Assembly: GCA_004519485.1 (NCBI GenBank)
Contig: CP038117.1
Location: forward strand, 1,135,001 to 1,199,000
DNA length: 64,000 bases
Reading direction: 5' to 3'
From: Nannochloropsis oceanica
Lineage: Eukaryota > Sar > Eustigmatophyceae > Eustigmatales > Monodopsidaceae
The position numbers and the translations under genes are program-made. Position 1 is the stretch's first letter, and each line of letters begins with the position of its first letter. A model generated the notes under the pieces. That model did no database searches and had not been told where the DNA came from. It saw only the letters and a program-made list of their open reading frames with translations. Shown here in pieces: positions 21,401 through 30,705 of this stretch.

Positions 21401-21900
21401 TACGACGGATGCCTTACTTCCCTCGTGTCCATCTTGTCATTCTCCATATCTTCCCGCGGTAGCACCTCAATACGACACCGCATCGTCGGCACGCTTGGAC
21501 TCTTGCAGATATAAATCCCAGGATGCGTGAAAGTGTGCTCGAAGCCATCACCTGGCTCCAACGCACTCGACGAGGACCAGGCCATTGCCTCTAAAGCAGC
21601 CGTCGCCGCTGCTGCCTCCGCTTCGGTGTTGTTCCTTCTGTTTCTTCCGATGACCATGGTATTGCTGTTGTTGGCGATTGTCCCCGGGGTGGGCTTGATG
21701 TGAATGACATGGGGGGTCTTTGTGTCGTACTCTTCGTTCACCCATCCCACCGTCTGCCCTTGCACCAGGATCAAGGAACTGGGCACAAATTGACGTCCCT
21801 GGATCTTGACTTCTACCACCACTTTGGACTGCTGCTGTTGTTGCTGTAGGTGGGGAAGTTGCTGCTGTGGGACAGTCCTATTCCCGCTCTTGCGCCCCAT
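16030..21900 (-). CDS. Giant low-complexity protein with three cupredoxin-like domains
   Basis: Single uninterrupted frame of 1956 residues, ATG at 21900. Three segments look like plastocyanin/cupredoxin folds: about 27-150 (VVVEVKIQGRQFVPSSLILVQG, then GDGFEHTFTHPGIYIC), about 418-545 (IRISNFQFVPSSLTVGVGD, TVTWKVGDD), and about 741-886 (VVTVPVGTTVEWVLHLP, then GMHIVACEVVGALMCGIKV). In each, the FVPSSL or VPVGTTV strand and a late Cys-bearing strand are visible, but the full His-Cys-His-Met copper set is not clear, so copper binding is uncertain. No signal peptide is evident. The rest is Ser, Gln, Glu and Lys runs, including poly-Gln/poly-Glu at about 1135-1220 and poly-Glu at 1335-1375. A short ordered block lies near 1790-1840 (NYFRIETRCLARIEG), then a basic Gly-rich tail. 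That such a repeat-laden frame stays open argues it is translated. Confidence 0.75.
17772..17895. repeat. Long (TCC/CTC)n microsatellite, coding poly-Glu
   Basis: About 120 bases of near-perfect CCT/CTC triplets. It lies inside the giant cupredoxin-like gene and is read on the minus strand as GAG (Glu). Opposite-strand ORFs of poly-Ser or poly-Leu here are shadows. Confidence 0.95.
18242..18491. repeat. Long (CTG)n / (CAG)n tract, coding poly-Gln with poly-Glu interruptions
   Basis: About 250 bases, mostly CTG on the + strand, which is CAG (Gln) on the coding strand. It is interrupted by CTC (Glu) clusters and a few CAT (ATG in the minus frame is not used). It is the longest poly-Gln run in the window, in the same gene as the CTC tract. 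Confidence 0.95.
20833..20919. repeat. (GGA/GAG)n microsatellite, coding poly-Ser
   Basis: About 85 bases of GAG triplets within the N-terminal third of the giant cupredoxin-like gene. In the minus frame they are read as TCC (Ser). A different frame of the same kind of triplet is thus used here than at 17772-17895. Confidence 0.95.
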
Positions 21901-22332
21901 GTAGATGTGGGAGCAAGAGGCTTGCTGCTCTTTTTTGGCAGCCTCGACAATTTTTGGTCTTCCGGAGGTGAAAGCCCTGGGGAAAAGGAGCTTTCAAAAT
22001 CAGATGAGAAAGCTCGCCCTATATCTGTGTCGTGTGTGGGAGCGCGCGGTTGGGGTCGGCAAGTTTTTATTTTTCGTTGCTCCGAAAGTGTTGCGAGGAA
22101 GAAATATGGTGCAGCAGTGTTGCCTCAAAAAGCAGCGAGTTCCAGATCGTTGCGCTTGCCATCGCCCGTCTCGGTGAACCTACGCTATTTTGGCATGGCA
22201 CAGGCAATGCTTGATAAGCTCTCGCACTGTGTGGGTAAAACCACGTTGTCCGCAAGTATTCATGGCTTCTTTTGGACCAGAATTAGGTCGGTTGATTGCT
22301 TGACCTCCCCCCTCCTCCCTATTCCAACAAGA
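21901..22332. other. Divergent intergenic (bidirectional promoter) region
   Basis: 432 bases between the starts of the giant minus-strand gene and the plus-strand GLOD4-glutaredoxin gene. No gene is seen in it. Small overlapping ORFs run into the first exon of the latter. Confidence 0.45.
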
Positions 22333-24268
22333 ATGCAAGCTCGTCGTGCATTCCTCCTGGCCGCCACGCAGCTTCTTGCCACCACCACGCTTGCATTCCG
22401 TCCGGCACTCTTCGCACCTGTTGCCTTGCACCACCGCAGTAGTGTCAGCAGCATCAGGTACATAGGAGTTGGGAAAGATGCATGATACATTGCCCACACA
22501 ATTAAGCTTCTGGAACCCGATATTAAGCTACAAAGTCCGTCTCAAACGCAACAGGACGAGCACCACCATCAGCATGGCTACGACTACTCTCTCTTCCAAG
22601 GAGCCCGCCAAATTTAGCACTAAGGACTACAGGGTATGTACTCAAGGTGTGCTCGGCCAAGCCTCCCTTCCCCCCCTCCTTTCCTGTCCTTCCGTCTCTT
22701 TCAGCAATGTGCACGGCACCCGACACTCTGATGTCAGGCATTGCCAATGCTTTGGAACACATGACAGTGGTTGGGACTGCATTGCAATATGTAATGATTG
22801 ACATTACTCATGCCATCTTTCCCTCCCTTTCTCCTCCCTCATCGCCAAATAGCGGCCCCTGCATTGGGTCTTCAAAGTCGGCGACCTCAAGAAAACCCTC
22901 GCCTTCTACGAACAAGGTTTCGGGATGCACGTCCACAGACACGAAGAATTCGCTTCAGGCTGCGAAGCGACTTGCAATGGCCCGTATGGTGGATGTTGGA
23001 GTAAGACCATGGTAGGATGGGGGAAGGAGGATGAGCAGTTTGCCCTTGAATTGACCTTCAATTATGGGATTGATTCATATAAGTTTGGAAACGACTTGCG
23101 GCATATCGCCGTGGACAGCAAGGCATGGAAAGGCCCGGAGAAGGAGGTAGTGGTGGAGAAGGGAGAGGGCGGGGTAAAGCGACGGTTTGCCGTCAGTCCG
23201 GATGGGTATAGATATTTGTTGGTTGATACGGGGTGTGAGGAGGTGCCGAGCGAGCCTTTCCTGTTTGTGTCGGTGCACGTGGCCGATGTCGAGAAGAGCA
23301 AGAAGTACTATGTGGATGTATTGGATGCGAATATCCGCGCCTCGGGCCCAGGGGCGGAGGAAGGGAACGAGAACGTAATGGTAGGTTTTGACAGAGCGGG
23401 GACAGGGGTGTGTTTGGAACTGGTTCAGCTACCCGGAGGTGGAAAGGTGGATCACGCCCTGGCCTCGGGGAGGTTTGCGACTGAGACGGAGGACGGAGCA
23501 CCGGAAAAGGTGGGGGACAAAGTCAAAAAGGCAGGCGGGGATATCTTGCATGGCCCCCTCAAGCTGCAGCCCCACGGGGAGGAGGTGGTGATTGTCGCCG
23601 ATCCAGACGGCTACGAATTCTGCTTTGTCGACGCCAGGGGGTATACCAATTGTATCAATGTCCGGGAGGACGCAGAGGGTACGACAGTGGACTGGCCCTA
23701 CCGAGAGAAGCTGGAGAAGGCGGCGCGCAGTGGGAAAAATGCCAAGCTTGAGGTGGCTAAGGTCGTCGCGGGGGACTATGACGTCAAGTCGATTAAGGGG
23801 AAGATGGAGGGTTTCTTGAAGGCGCATCCGGTGGTGGTGTTCGCACAGGCGACCTGCCCGTTCTGTTCCAAGGCCAAGGCGTTGCTGAAGGAGGTGGGGG
23901 CAAAATTTGAGGTGGTGGAGGTGGATGCGATGGAGGGAAAGGAGGGGTCTGCGATGAGGGTGGAGCTGGACAAGGTCACAGGGAGGAGTACGGTACGTTT
24001 TGAGGCGGGAGGGTGGAGGGAAGGGTAAAGACGGTGGCAGTCGGTTTGGAAATGCTTGGGCCTCGTTTTAAATCAAGTTCACTTAATGCTTCAAACTTCA
24101 ACTTCAAATTACCTTCTCTAAACATCATATTTTCCTATTTTCCTCTTCGCTCAGGTGCCCAACATTTTCATCGGGGGCAAGCCCGTGGGTGGTTTTACGG
24201 ATGGGATCGAAAAGTTGCACCAGGAAGGAAAATTGGTGCCATTGTTGAAGGAAGCTGGGGCAGTGTAA
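22333..24268 (+). CDS. Plastid-targeted GLOD4-type double glyoxalase fused to glutaredoxin
   Basis: Four exons: 22333-22457, 22528-22633 (acceptor 22507 also in phase), 22853-23992 and 24155-24268. All have GT-AG borders and matching phases; about 494 residues. The leader MQARRAFLLAATQLL...TTLAFRP is a signal peptide plus Phe motif, implying plastid import. Residues from about 78 match human GLOD4 closely: LHWVFKVGDLKKTLAFYEQG, RHEEFASGCEATCNGPYGG, WSKTMVGWG, ELTFNYG. The second vicinal-oxygen-chelate domain has FVSVHVADVEKSKKYYVDVL and VDHALASGRFA, then ADPDGYEFCFVD. The C-terminal about 110 residues are a dithiol glutaredoxin: VVVFAQATCPFCSKAKALL (Cys about 412 and 415), then across the last intron VPNIFIGGKPVGGFTD, the glutathione-binding part. 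Aldehyde or metabolite repair coupled to glutathione redox is an inference. Confidence 0.88.
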
Positions 24269-24896
24269 TGGAAGAATTGTGGGAAGAAGGCTGCTTGAAA
24301 ATCATTCATGAACGTGGTTCGATACTTAAATGGGATGGGACGAAGGGGTGAGACGAAGGGAAGATCAAGTCTGTGTCGGGACATAGGAGAATTACGTCGA
24401 GGAGTAAGAAGAAATAATAAACATTACGTGGACCGTGTAAATTGTAACTCTCGACTCTTCTCTCTTCGGACATTGGCTTGGACGATATGAACTTTTACCG
24501 CCCGTCGTGTGTTGCACGATCAGAAGACGAACGACATTATTTACCACCCCACAGCGCCGTCCCGGAGGCTCGAGCACCCCCTATCGACATGCACGTTGCC
24601 TCTCTGTATCATACTCTGCAGACATCCTATGAGGCGCACACGTTATTGAGGTCTAGATCGCCTATAGAAACGTATAATATTCTACACAGCAGCCTGCTGG
24701 CCGCTGGCATCATCATCGCCGTGATGATCCTATCCCTTGATCCTTTTTATTTTTGAACACCCTCTACCCTGACCTGACACGTAGACACATACTATCATCC
24801 ACCCACGCACAACCTCACACGCACACACACAGGCAGCTTTCCCGTCCTGTCCAACCTGGAGTGTCCCGACGTTATCGAATCGCCGACAATCGCGCC
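24269..24896. other. Intergenic region, tandem + genes
   Basis: Holds the 3' end of the glyoxalase-glutaredoxin gene and the upstream region of the next gene. There is a short CA-rich patch near 24805-24835. No ORF of interest. Confidence 0.45.
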
Positions 24897-25616
24897 ATGG
24901 TGAGGCACGCCATCCGTCGGGAGAAAAACCCCGTGCCCCGCCCCAGCGGCATTGGCAAAGCCCCACTAAAGATGGGAATGACTGGGGTTGCCGCTACAAT
25001 AGGTTCTCTTGATGCTTATGTTGTGCCGATGACGCGATATGTCGCCCCGCCTCCGCTGCCGCCGGAGCCCCAAAAGCCCAAGCCTAAGGCATCAGTCGCA
25101 GCCGCAAGCAAACCAACGTACCGCAGCACCAACACCGCTAAAGCCTTGCCGCGTTCCTCCGGGTCGCAAAAGTCGAAGCCAGCAGCAGTTGCAGCCGCAG
25201 TAATCACCGAGGCTCCCACACCCTCGGCTCCCATCTCTGCTACCGAAGCCTTGTCCACAGACTGGCTCGTGGAACGACTACACGGTGGGCATGGTCGAGT
25301 GGATGCTCAGGCATCGTGGGATGCACGTCGCACAGAAAAACTGACAGTGACGGACGTGGCGTTGTTCAACAAGCGGCGCATTCTGGGACAGCAGGCCAAA
25401 GCGCGTCAGCCCGGGTGGCGTGTACAGGGGGATAAGCGAGTGTTTGTGGCGTATACGGGGGCGGGCATGCAGGTGGCGGAGGGGGCAGAGGCATTTAAAT
25501 TGAGTGTGGCCTTTGGGAAGAAAAAGACGAAACGAGTGGGTGCTGGAGGTGGAGAAGCGGGGAAGACATGTGTGAGCAAGGGGAAGAAGAAGGGTAAAAG
25601 CGACATGTACAGCTAG
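24897..25616 (+). CDS. Hypothetical basic protein
   Basis: Single exon, 239 residues. The first ATG of the open frame is at 24897 (the longer frame opens at TTG). I do not recognise it. The N-terminus is basic (MVRHAIRREKNPVPRPSGIGK). A Pro/Ala/Lys-rich linker fills residues 50-115. A more ordered block follows at about 120-205 (STDWLVERLHGGHGRVD ... LFNKRRILGQQAKARQPGWRV ... VAEGAEAFKLSVAFGKKK), and the C-terminus is Lys/Gly-rich. No signal peptide or membrane segment. The composition would suit a nucleolar or RNA-binding protein, but there is no motif to prove it. Confidence 0.6.
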   Translation: MVRHAIRREKNPVPRPSGIGKAPLKMGMTGVAATIGSLDAYVVPMTRYVAPPPLPPEPQKPKPKASVAAASKPTYRSTNTAKALPRSSGSQKSKPAAVAAAVITEAPTPSAPISATEALSTDWLVERLHGGHGRVDAQASWDARRTEKLTVTDVALFNKRRILGQQAKARQPGWRVQGDKRVFVAYTGAGMQVAEGAEAFKLSVAFGKKKTKRVGAGGGEAGKTCVSKGKKKGKSDMYS

Positions 25617-25872
25617 AGTCAGCAGGTAATGCAAGTGTATGCATGGACGTGAGCATAGATAATTATTTGTACATTTATACAGCGACAACGTGAAGAAACA
25701 ATGTATGCCCCGAGACTGATATGCCCCGAGACTGAAGGCGTCTCCTTGCTGCTAGTTTACTTTTTCGCGTGTGGTTGTCCTGCTGCCTGCCTTTCGTTTC
25801 AACCTTTTTCCAATCCTTACTGCGTGAGCATCGTCTCAGCACCTTAATCACCCCCTACCCCTCCCTCTCCCT

Positions 25873-27470
25873 CTAAAAATCCCCTATCATTGCCGCATGC
25901 CTCTCCCTCTCCATCCTTGCCCTCTTCTTCATCACCAACGCCATGGGCTCCACCACACACTTCTCCAGCAATTCCACCGCCCCCTTCAACTCAGTCTTCT
26001 TATAATCAGACACACCCCTTGCGACTTCGTCCTGGGCATGCTCGGCATCATAGGCATCAATCTGAGCCGCCAAAGCTTTCAGAGTGGGGACCTTAAATGG
26101 GTCAAAGTCATCAATTGCCACCGGGTCAATGGGTACGCACACCCTCCCTGTCTTGGGGTGCACCGCAAACGGACTCTTCAGCAAGTGATTAATCCCCTTA
26201 GATACATTCACGTCCAGCCTCGGGTAGCAATACTTGAACACAACCTCATACTTCCACAACTCAAGTGCATACATCCCCCCTCCCCCCCTCCCTCCCCCAC
26301 CAAGCGATCCTCCTCGACTTTGTCGCCTGGCCCCACCTCCACTATTCCCAGTCTTCGCATGCAACTGCGTCTTTATCTCCCTCCACCGCTCTTCTGCCGT
26401 TGTCAACCGTCTCATCTCCCTCCTCAGCTTTAGTGCCAGGTCCTCATCCGGCAGACTGTCTAGAAGCGTGTCCCAGGAGTTTTCCGAGTCCAATACCCCT
26501 TGCCCTTCCTCCCCTAACACCCCCACCTCGAACATTGGCTCCAGGATATCAAAAGCCCGAGCAAAAGACGGGTGCAACGGCCAAGTCAACCCAGCATTCT
26601 TACCCTTCCCACTGTTGTTCTCATTCCCCCTCGGCAAACTCAGATACTCCACCACCGCACTCCGCCCGTCGTTCGTAAGCCCACGGACGTCCTCGTCACA
26701 CACCCAGCAATGCACGCCACGCCGACCCGAGTACACCCACAGCAACTGCTGAAATCCAAAGTCCTCACGGAGGGCCGTATCGACAACTTTGACGGCCATG
26801 GTCATAAAAATCCAGCATTTGGGACATATCTTGGCACCGGTACAGCAGGTACGGATGTCGTCGTAGTCGGTCATGTCGATATCGAAGATGAGCTCTCGTT
26901 CCACCGGCTTGAAGGCCTAGCAAAAGAGAGGGAGGAAAAGGAAGGGAGAAAATAAGTACATACGAAATATGAGCACCATAGAGTAGATGCAATGGGTGTC
27001 GGTAGTGTTACTGGCAGTATACTTTCCCCCTCCCTCCCCCACCCCCCTCTATGCCCCAACCTGCAACCTACCTCGGTCTTGACAGTGTGATGGTCCTTCG
27101 GGGGCATCGTAAACACGGCCCCAATATCGATCTTGTGCGGCTGCTTCTTCTGGATTGCCGCCTCCATTTCCGCGGCATCCCGGAAGGATTGGTAACGGAT
27201 GTAGATGTCATCGTTGATGGTAAAGGAAAACTCCCGGCGAGAGAAGAAGTCCCGGACTACATGCCCACCCTCACTATCAGGGTCATTGCCATACGACAGC
27301 CATTTGAACATGGCTTGATACGGGAACAAGCGTGTGTAGAAGAAGCGAAGCAACTCCGGGCTGAATTCCTGGTCGTTCACCGCGGGTGTGGCCGGGCCAG
27401 CGACGTCCATGCTGTCCTTGTCCTTGGTGCCGGACGTGGAGGTCCGGCGGGAGGAGGAAGCTGTGTTCAT
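25873..27470 (-). CDS. PRIM1: DNA primase small (catalytic) subunit
   Basis: Two exons, 27470-27072 and 26916-25873, phase-0 intron, 480 residues. It makes the RNA primer in the DNA polymerase alpha-primase complex in the nucleus. The match to eukaryotic PriS is close: FFYTRLFPYQAMFKWLSYGN, HVVRDFFSRREFSFTINDD, IYIRYQSF. The catalytic acidic pair is in FDIDMTDYDDIRTCC (Asp145, Asp147). The zinc cysteines are Cys157, 158, 164 and 167 (CCTGAKICPKC). Next come GFQQLLWVYSGRRGVHCWVCDE and SAVVEYLSL, then LDVNVSKGINHLLKSPFAVHPKTGRVCVP, which carries the nucleotide-binding His region. A Gly/Arg-rich insert of about 30 residues precedes that last block. The ATG at 27470 was chosen over an open upstream extension because the family's own N-terminus begins soon after. 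Confidence 0.95.
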
Positions 27471-28531
27471 AGTCGGTTGAGGTACGAAGGAATAAGTATG
27501 GGCAGAAGGATCATGACTACAATAGGTAGAGGCGTGATTCTGGAGGAGGAGATAGAAATGTGTATGTGCATGGGAGATGGGGGGGGAGGGCTGGGCTAGT
27601 GGGGCCTGGCCATGATTGATGCTGGTGGTGGGTGGGACAAAAGAGAGCAGACTACAATCCAGGCGAAGAAAAAGGGCCTGGCATAATTCCACGCTCACCA
27701 AAAAAACAAAAGGATGGCCATGCTGCATCATTTGCGAACGCGTCCGAGCCTCTATGTGCGGCACGGCGGAAGGGAAGTGGAGAAGGCGGGAAAAAGAAAA
27801 AGGAAAAGATACATGCGCGCAAGGGCAAACCAAAGGCGCCCTTCCTAGGACCATCAAAGAAAAGGGTAAAATGCACGTGGTGTCGCGTATCGTACTGCCG
27901 TTGCCTACCTGTGCTCATGCTAGGAGCTTGTCTTTGTTGTATGGAACAGGGCAAGCACTCAGGCGCAGAAAGCCAAAGGAGGAAATCGTTGCTACAGCGG
28001 CGTCCTGTGCCTATAGATGTGCGTGTGCAGATATGCCACGTTGTGAGACGTGAGTGAGTGCAGGCTTTTTGTGTGTGTACACTCTGTTGTGTGTTGTTGG
28101 TGAGGCAAAGGGGAAAAAAAGAATCGACGAAGCGCGCGCAAAAGAGCGAGCCTCGGTCCGATCTGCAATTTACTTTCTGGTTAGAAACGAACAAAAACAC
28201 CCTAATGCAACCAAGCAGGTAGTGCAAGTTTTCAATCCTTTGCTTCTTTTTAAAAAATGATGGCTGGGTAGTTGTTGGTTTCATAAGATTTCTATTCCTG
28301 CTAACAGCGTTTACCCCGTTGCTTTAATTTGATTTCATAGTCATCTATTGTTCTTACAACACAAAACTGCTGCTATTGCTCTTACTACATTACCATCCCA
28401 ATATTGGTTCCCTGAGATCAACATTGATATCTCGATTATCTCGACTTGCATGACGCACGTCCTTTCCATCCCTGCGTCCTCACTTAATACTCCCATTCCC
28501 TCCCTCCCTCCCTGCCTCCCTGCTCCCCTCC
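27471..28531. other. Intergenic region, about 1.06 kb
   Basis: Upstream of the primase gene and downstream of the fructosamine kinase gene, both on the minus strand. Overlapping ORFs of 60-210 codons occur on both strands without recognisable motifs. A CCCTCCC-rich block at 28497-28535 is GGGAGGG on the kinase transcript, right after its stop. Confidence 0.5.
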
Positions 28532-29809
28532 CTAAATCAACAGCAACTCCTCCGCTAGCCTCACACACGTCTTCTTCACCCCGGCATCCCCAAACAAATT
28601 CAACTGATTCAGGTAATAATAAAACTGGTACAGCTTCTGCCTCATCTCAAACCCCTTTGCCTTCGGCAACACCTCGTGGTAAGCCGTCCAGAAATCATCC
28701 CGAAACCCACCAAACAAGGTCATCATCGCCAGCTCCATCTCGTGATGACCGAAGAAACATGCCGGGTCAAAAATAACGGGCCCCTCATCTGTTGCCCCTG
28801 CATTACCAATCCACAAATCCCCATGAATAAGAGAGGGTTTCACCTCCACCCCCAACAACAAAGAAGGCACCACCTGAATCACCCTCGAGCCCAGTTCCCG
28901 CAATTCCAAATCAGTGCCGTTGAGCGCTGCTCGGCCATACTGCTTTTCTTGGTACAATGCCGTCACTTGTGACTCAAGCCGTTGGGCGAGGAAGGCCGGC
29001 CAGGAGTCCGTCCACGTGTTGTTCAACGGGGTCAAGGCCAGGTAATTCGACACCGAAAAACCAAACCTCCCCTTGTGCAGCGCCGCATGCGTCTGATCCA
29101 GGTGCAATGCAGCGAGTTTTTTCCCCAGCTGCTGTTGCATGTCACCTCGCATGATCCCGAAGGGCTTTAATTTTAAATGCTCCAAGACCATGAACGCCCC
29201 TGGGCCGATGTCCCCGACTTTGGGGAGCTTGCCCAGGTGCAGAGGCTTGGGGCAGGGCAAAGTGTTGGTGGCCGCCAAAGCACTCAGCCCTACAGCTTCA
29301 GTAAGGAAGACGGAAGGGTCCTCAACGCGGTTGAGCTTTATGAAGAAAAGGCCCTTGTCCGTGGTGTACTTGAAGACCTCGTTCCCGTTCCATCGTGAGT
29401 CGAGCAGCTCCCACTTCTCTACTTCCCCTACACCCAGTACTTTTTGTAAGGCTTGGACAATGGGATCGTTGGGCTCTGTACTAGGCATGTACTTAGGCCC
29501 GGCAGCTTGAGCTTCGCCAATCTCCCGTACGGCGCCTTCCTCTAATTGCTTCATGATTTTTTCTGCCTCTTCCTGCGCGCGCGCATCGGCAATGATGTCG
29601 GCCAAGCTGCCTGGCGCCTTGGAAGGCAGTTTATCACTCTGTATCTGCTGATCTTGCTGTGTGTGTTTAACGTGGCACCGGAAGAGACCACGGACAGGAA
29701 CAGCAGAGGACGAAGAGGAACACGACGAGGAAGGAGATGGGAAAAGGAAAGCATGTGCGGAGGCGACTGCGGCCGCCAAGAAGATGCAAGCCATGTTATG
29801 ACTGCGCAT
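28532..29809 (-). CDS. Fructosamine-3-kinase family protein, probably plastid-targeted
   Basis: Single exon, 425 residues from the first ATG at 29809 (the longer frame opens at TTG). FN3K-family kinases phosphorylate fructosamines or ribulosamines on glycated proteins, which makes the adduct unstable and repairs the protein. Visible landmarks are EVFKYTTDKGLFFIKLN (ATP lysine), VFLTEAVGLSALAAT, ALHLDQT, RFGFSVSNYLALTPLNNTW, the catalytic loop PSLIHGDLWIGNAG, and VIFDPACFFGHHEMELAMM with the metal-binding Asp. The leader (ACIFLAAAVASAHAFLFPSP) is a signal peptide followed by Ala-Phe, the mark of secondary-plastid import; plants also have a plastid member. It repairs sugar damage close to where sugars are made, if the targeting inference holds. 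Confidence 0.92.
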   Translation of the reverse strand: MRSHNMACIFLAAAVASAHAFLFPSPSSSCSSSSSAVPVRGLFRCHVKHTQQDQQIQSDKLPSKAPGSLADIIADARAQEEAEKIMKQLEEGAVREIGEAQAAGPKYMPSTEPNDPIVQALQKVLGVGEVEKWELLDSRWNGNEVFKYTTDKGLFFIKLNRVEDPSVFLTEAVGLSALAATNTLPCPKPLHLGKLPKVGDIGPGAFMVLEHLKLKPFGIMRGDMQQQLGKKLAALHLDQTHAALHKGRFGFSVSNYLALTPLNNTWTDSWPAFLAQRLESQVTALYQEKQYGRAALNGTDLELRELGSRVIQVVPSLLLGVEVKPSLIHGDLWIGNAGATDEGPVIFDPACFFGHHEMELAMMTLFGGFRDDFWTAYHEVLPKAKGFEMRQKLYQFYYYLNQLNLFGDAGVKKTCVRLAEELLLI

Positions 29810-30705
29810 GGTGATGACCAGTAAGGAAAGCGACGCACCTGCGTATGTCTCCGGGCGAGAAAAGTGGGACAATGAGCGTTATGGTGGGTCTTGTTGGGCG
29901 TCCTGGAAGCAAAGTCAAAGCCTCTCGTGTTGTTGACGTTGAAGTCGGACAAACGTTCGACCTGCGCATCCTCCGGAAGTCGCCCCCTTGGCTCATATTC
30001 TTTGTCTGTGTTCCTGCATGCCTACATGCAGCATGCGGGATGACAAAAGAAAAGACAGGGTCGAAATATAGAAGATTTTGGCTGCCAGCAAAGATTATGG
30101 TGCGTTTTTCGTTCTCTAAATTACTTTTTCCATTAACATAGTCCTGCTCTTCCTATTCTTGCAATTTCTTGAATTTGTGCATCTCCTGCTGCGGCTATTG
30201 CGGCTGCTGCGGCTACTACTTCTCCTCACCTTATTTCTGCTGCTGCTGGTTTTACTGCTCTTTTGACACGACCGCAGTTTTTCAACTGTAGCTAGGGCTA
30301 GGGCTGCTATTCGTGGAACTTGCAACAGGCAAGTAATAAAATGAGCGAGTCTCTACCCTTCCTGCCTGCTAGTGCTACGTCTTCGTGCTTCTAGAACTCA
30401 AACCACTGCCGCGAGCGACATTGCCTGCTCAGACTTCATAGATCTATGTAAACCAGAACGCCGCATAAGGGATTGGTTGCAAAGCAAAAGCTCATTTAAT
30501 GACGCTCCGTTGTCCGCTGAGAGAAGGATGCTGATGCTGGTGAGGCTGGTGCTGCTGTAGCTTCTGTAGCTCGTGCAGCTGCCTGGCTCGTGGTAGCGGC
30601 GGCTACTGCTGCTTCGAGCGATGGCCACCGCCGTATCTGGTGCTGATGCCGGTGCTGGCTGTCCTTCACGTTCATTCACAATTCTCTGACCCACATTTGA
30701 ATTCC
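29810..30705. other. Intergenic region, about 0.9 kb
   Basis: Upstream of the fructosamine kinase gene and downstream of the CDK10 gene, both on the minus strand. There is a GCT/GCGG-rich stretch at 30180-30260. I see no supportable gene in it. Confidence 0.45.

Noticed and set aside
22634-22852. A possible extra exon inside the second intron of the GLOD4-Grx gene
   Set aside because: A CAG acceptor at about 22704 exists, but using it breaks the reading into the first glyoxalase strand, while the single 219-base intron joins in phase to RPLHWVFKVG.
27616-28284. Overlapping ORFs upstream of the primase gene
   Set aside because: They overlap on both strands, are rich in Lys/Arg or Phe/Ser, and have no recognisable domain or splice partner.
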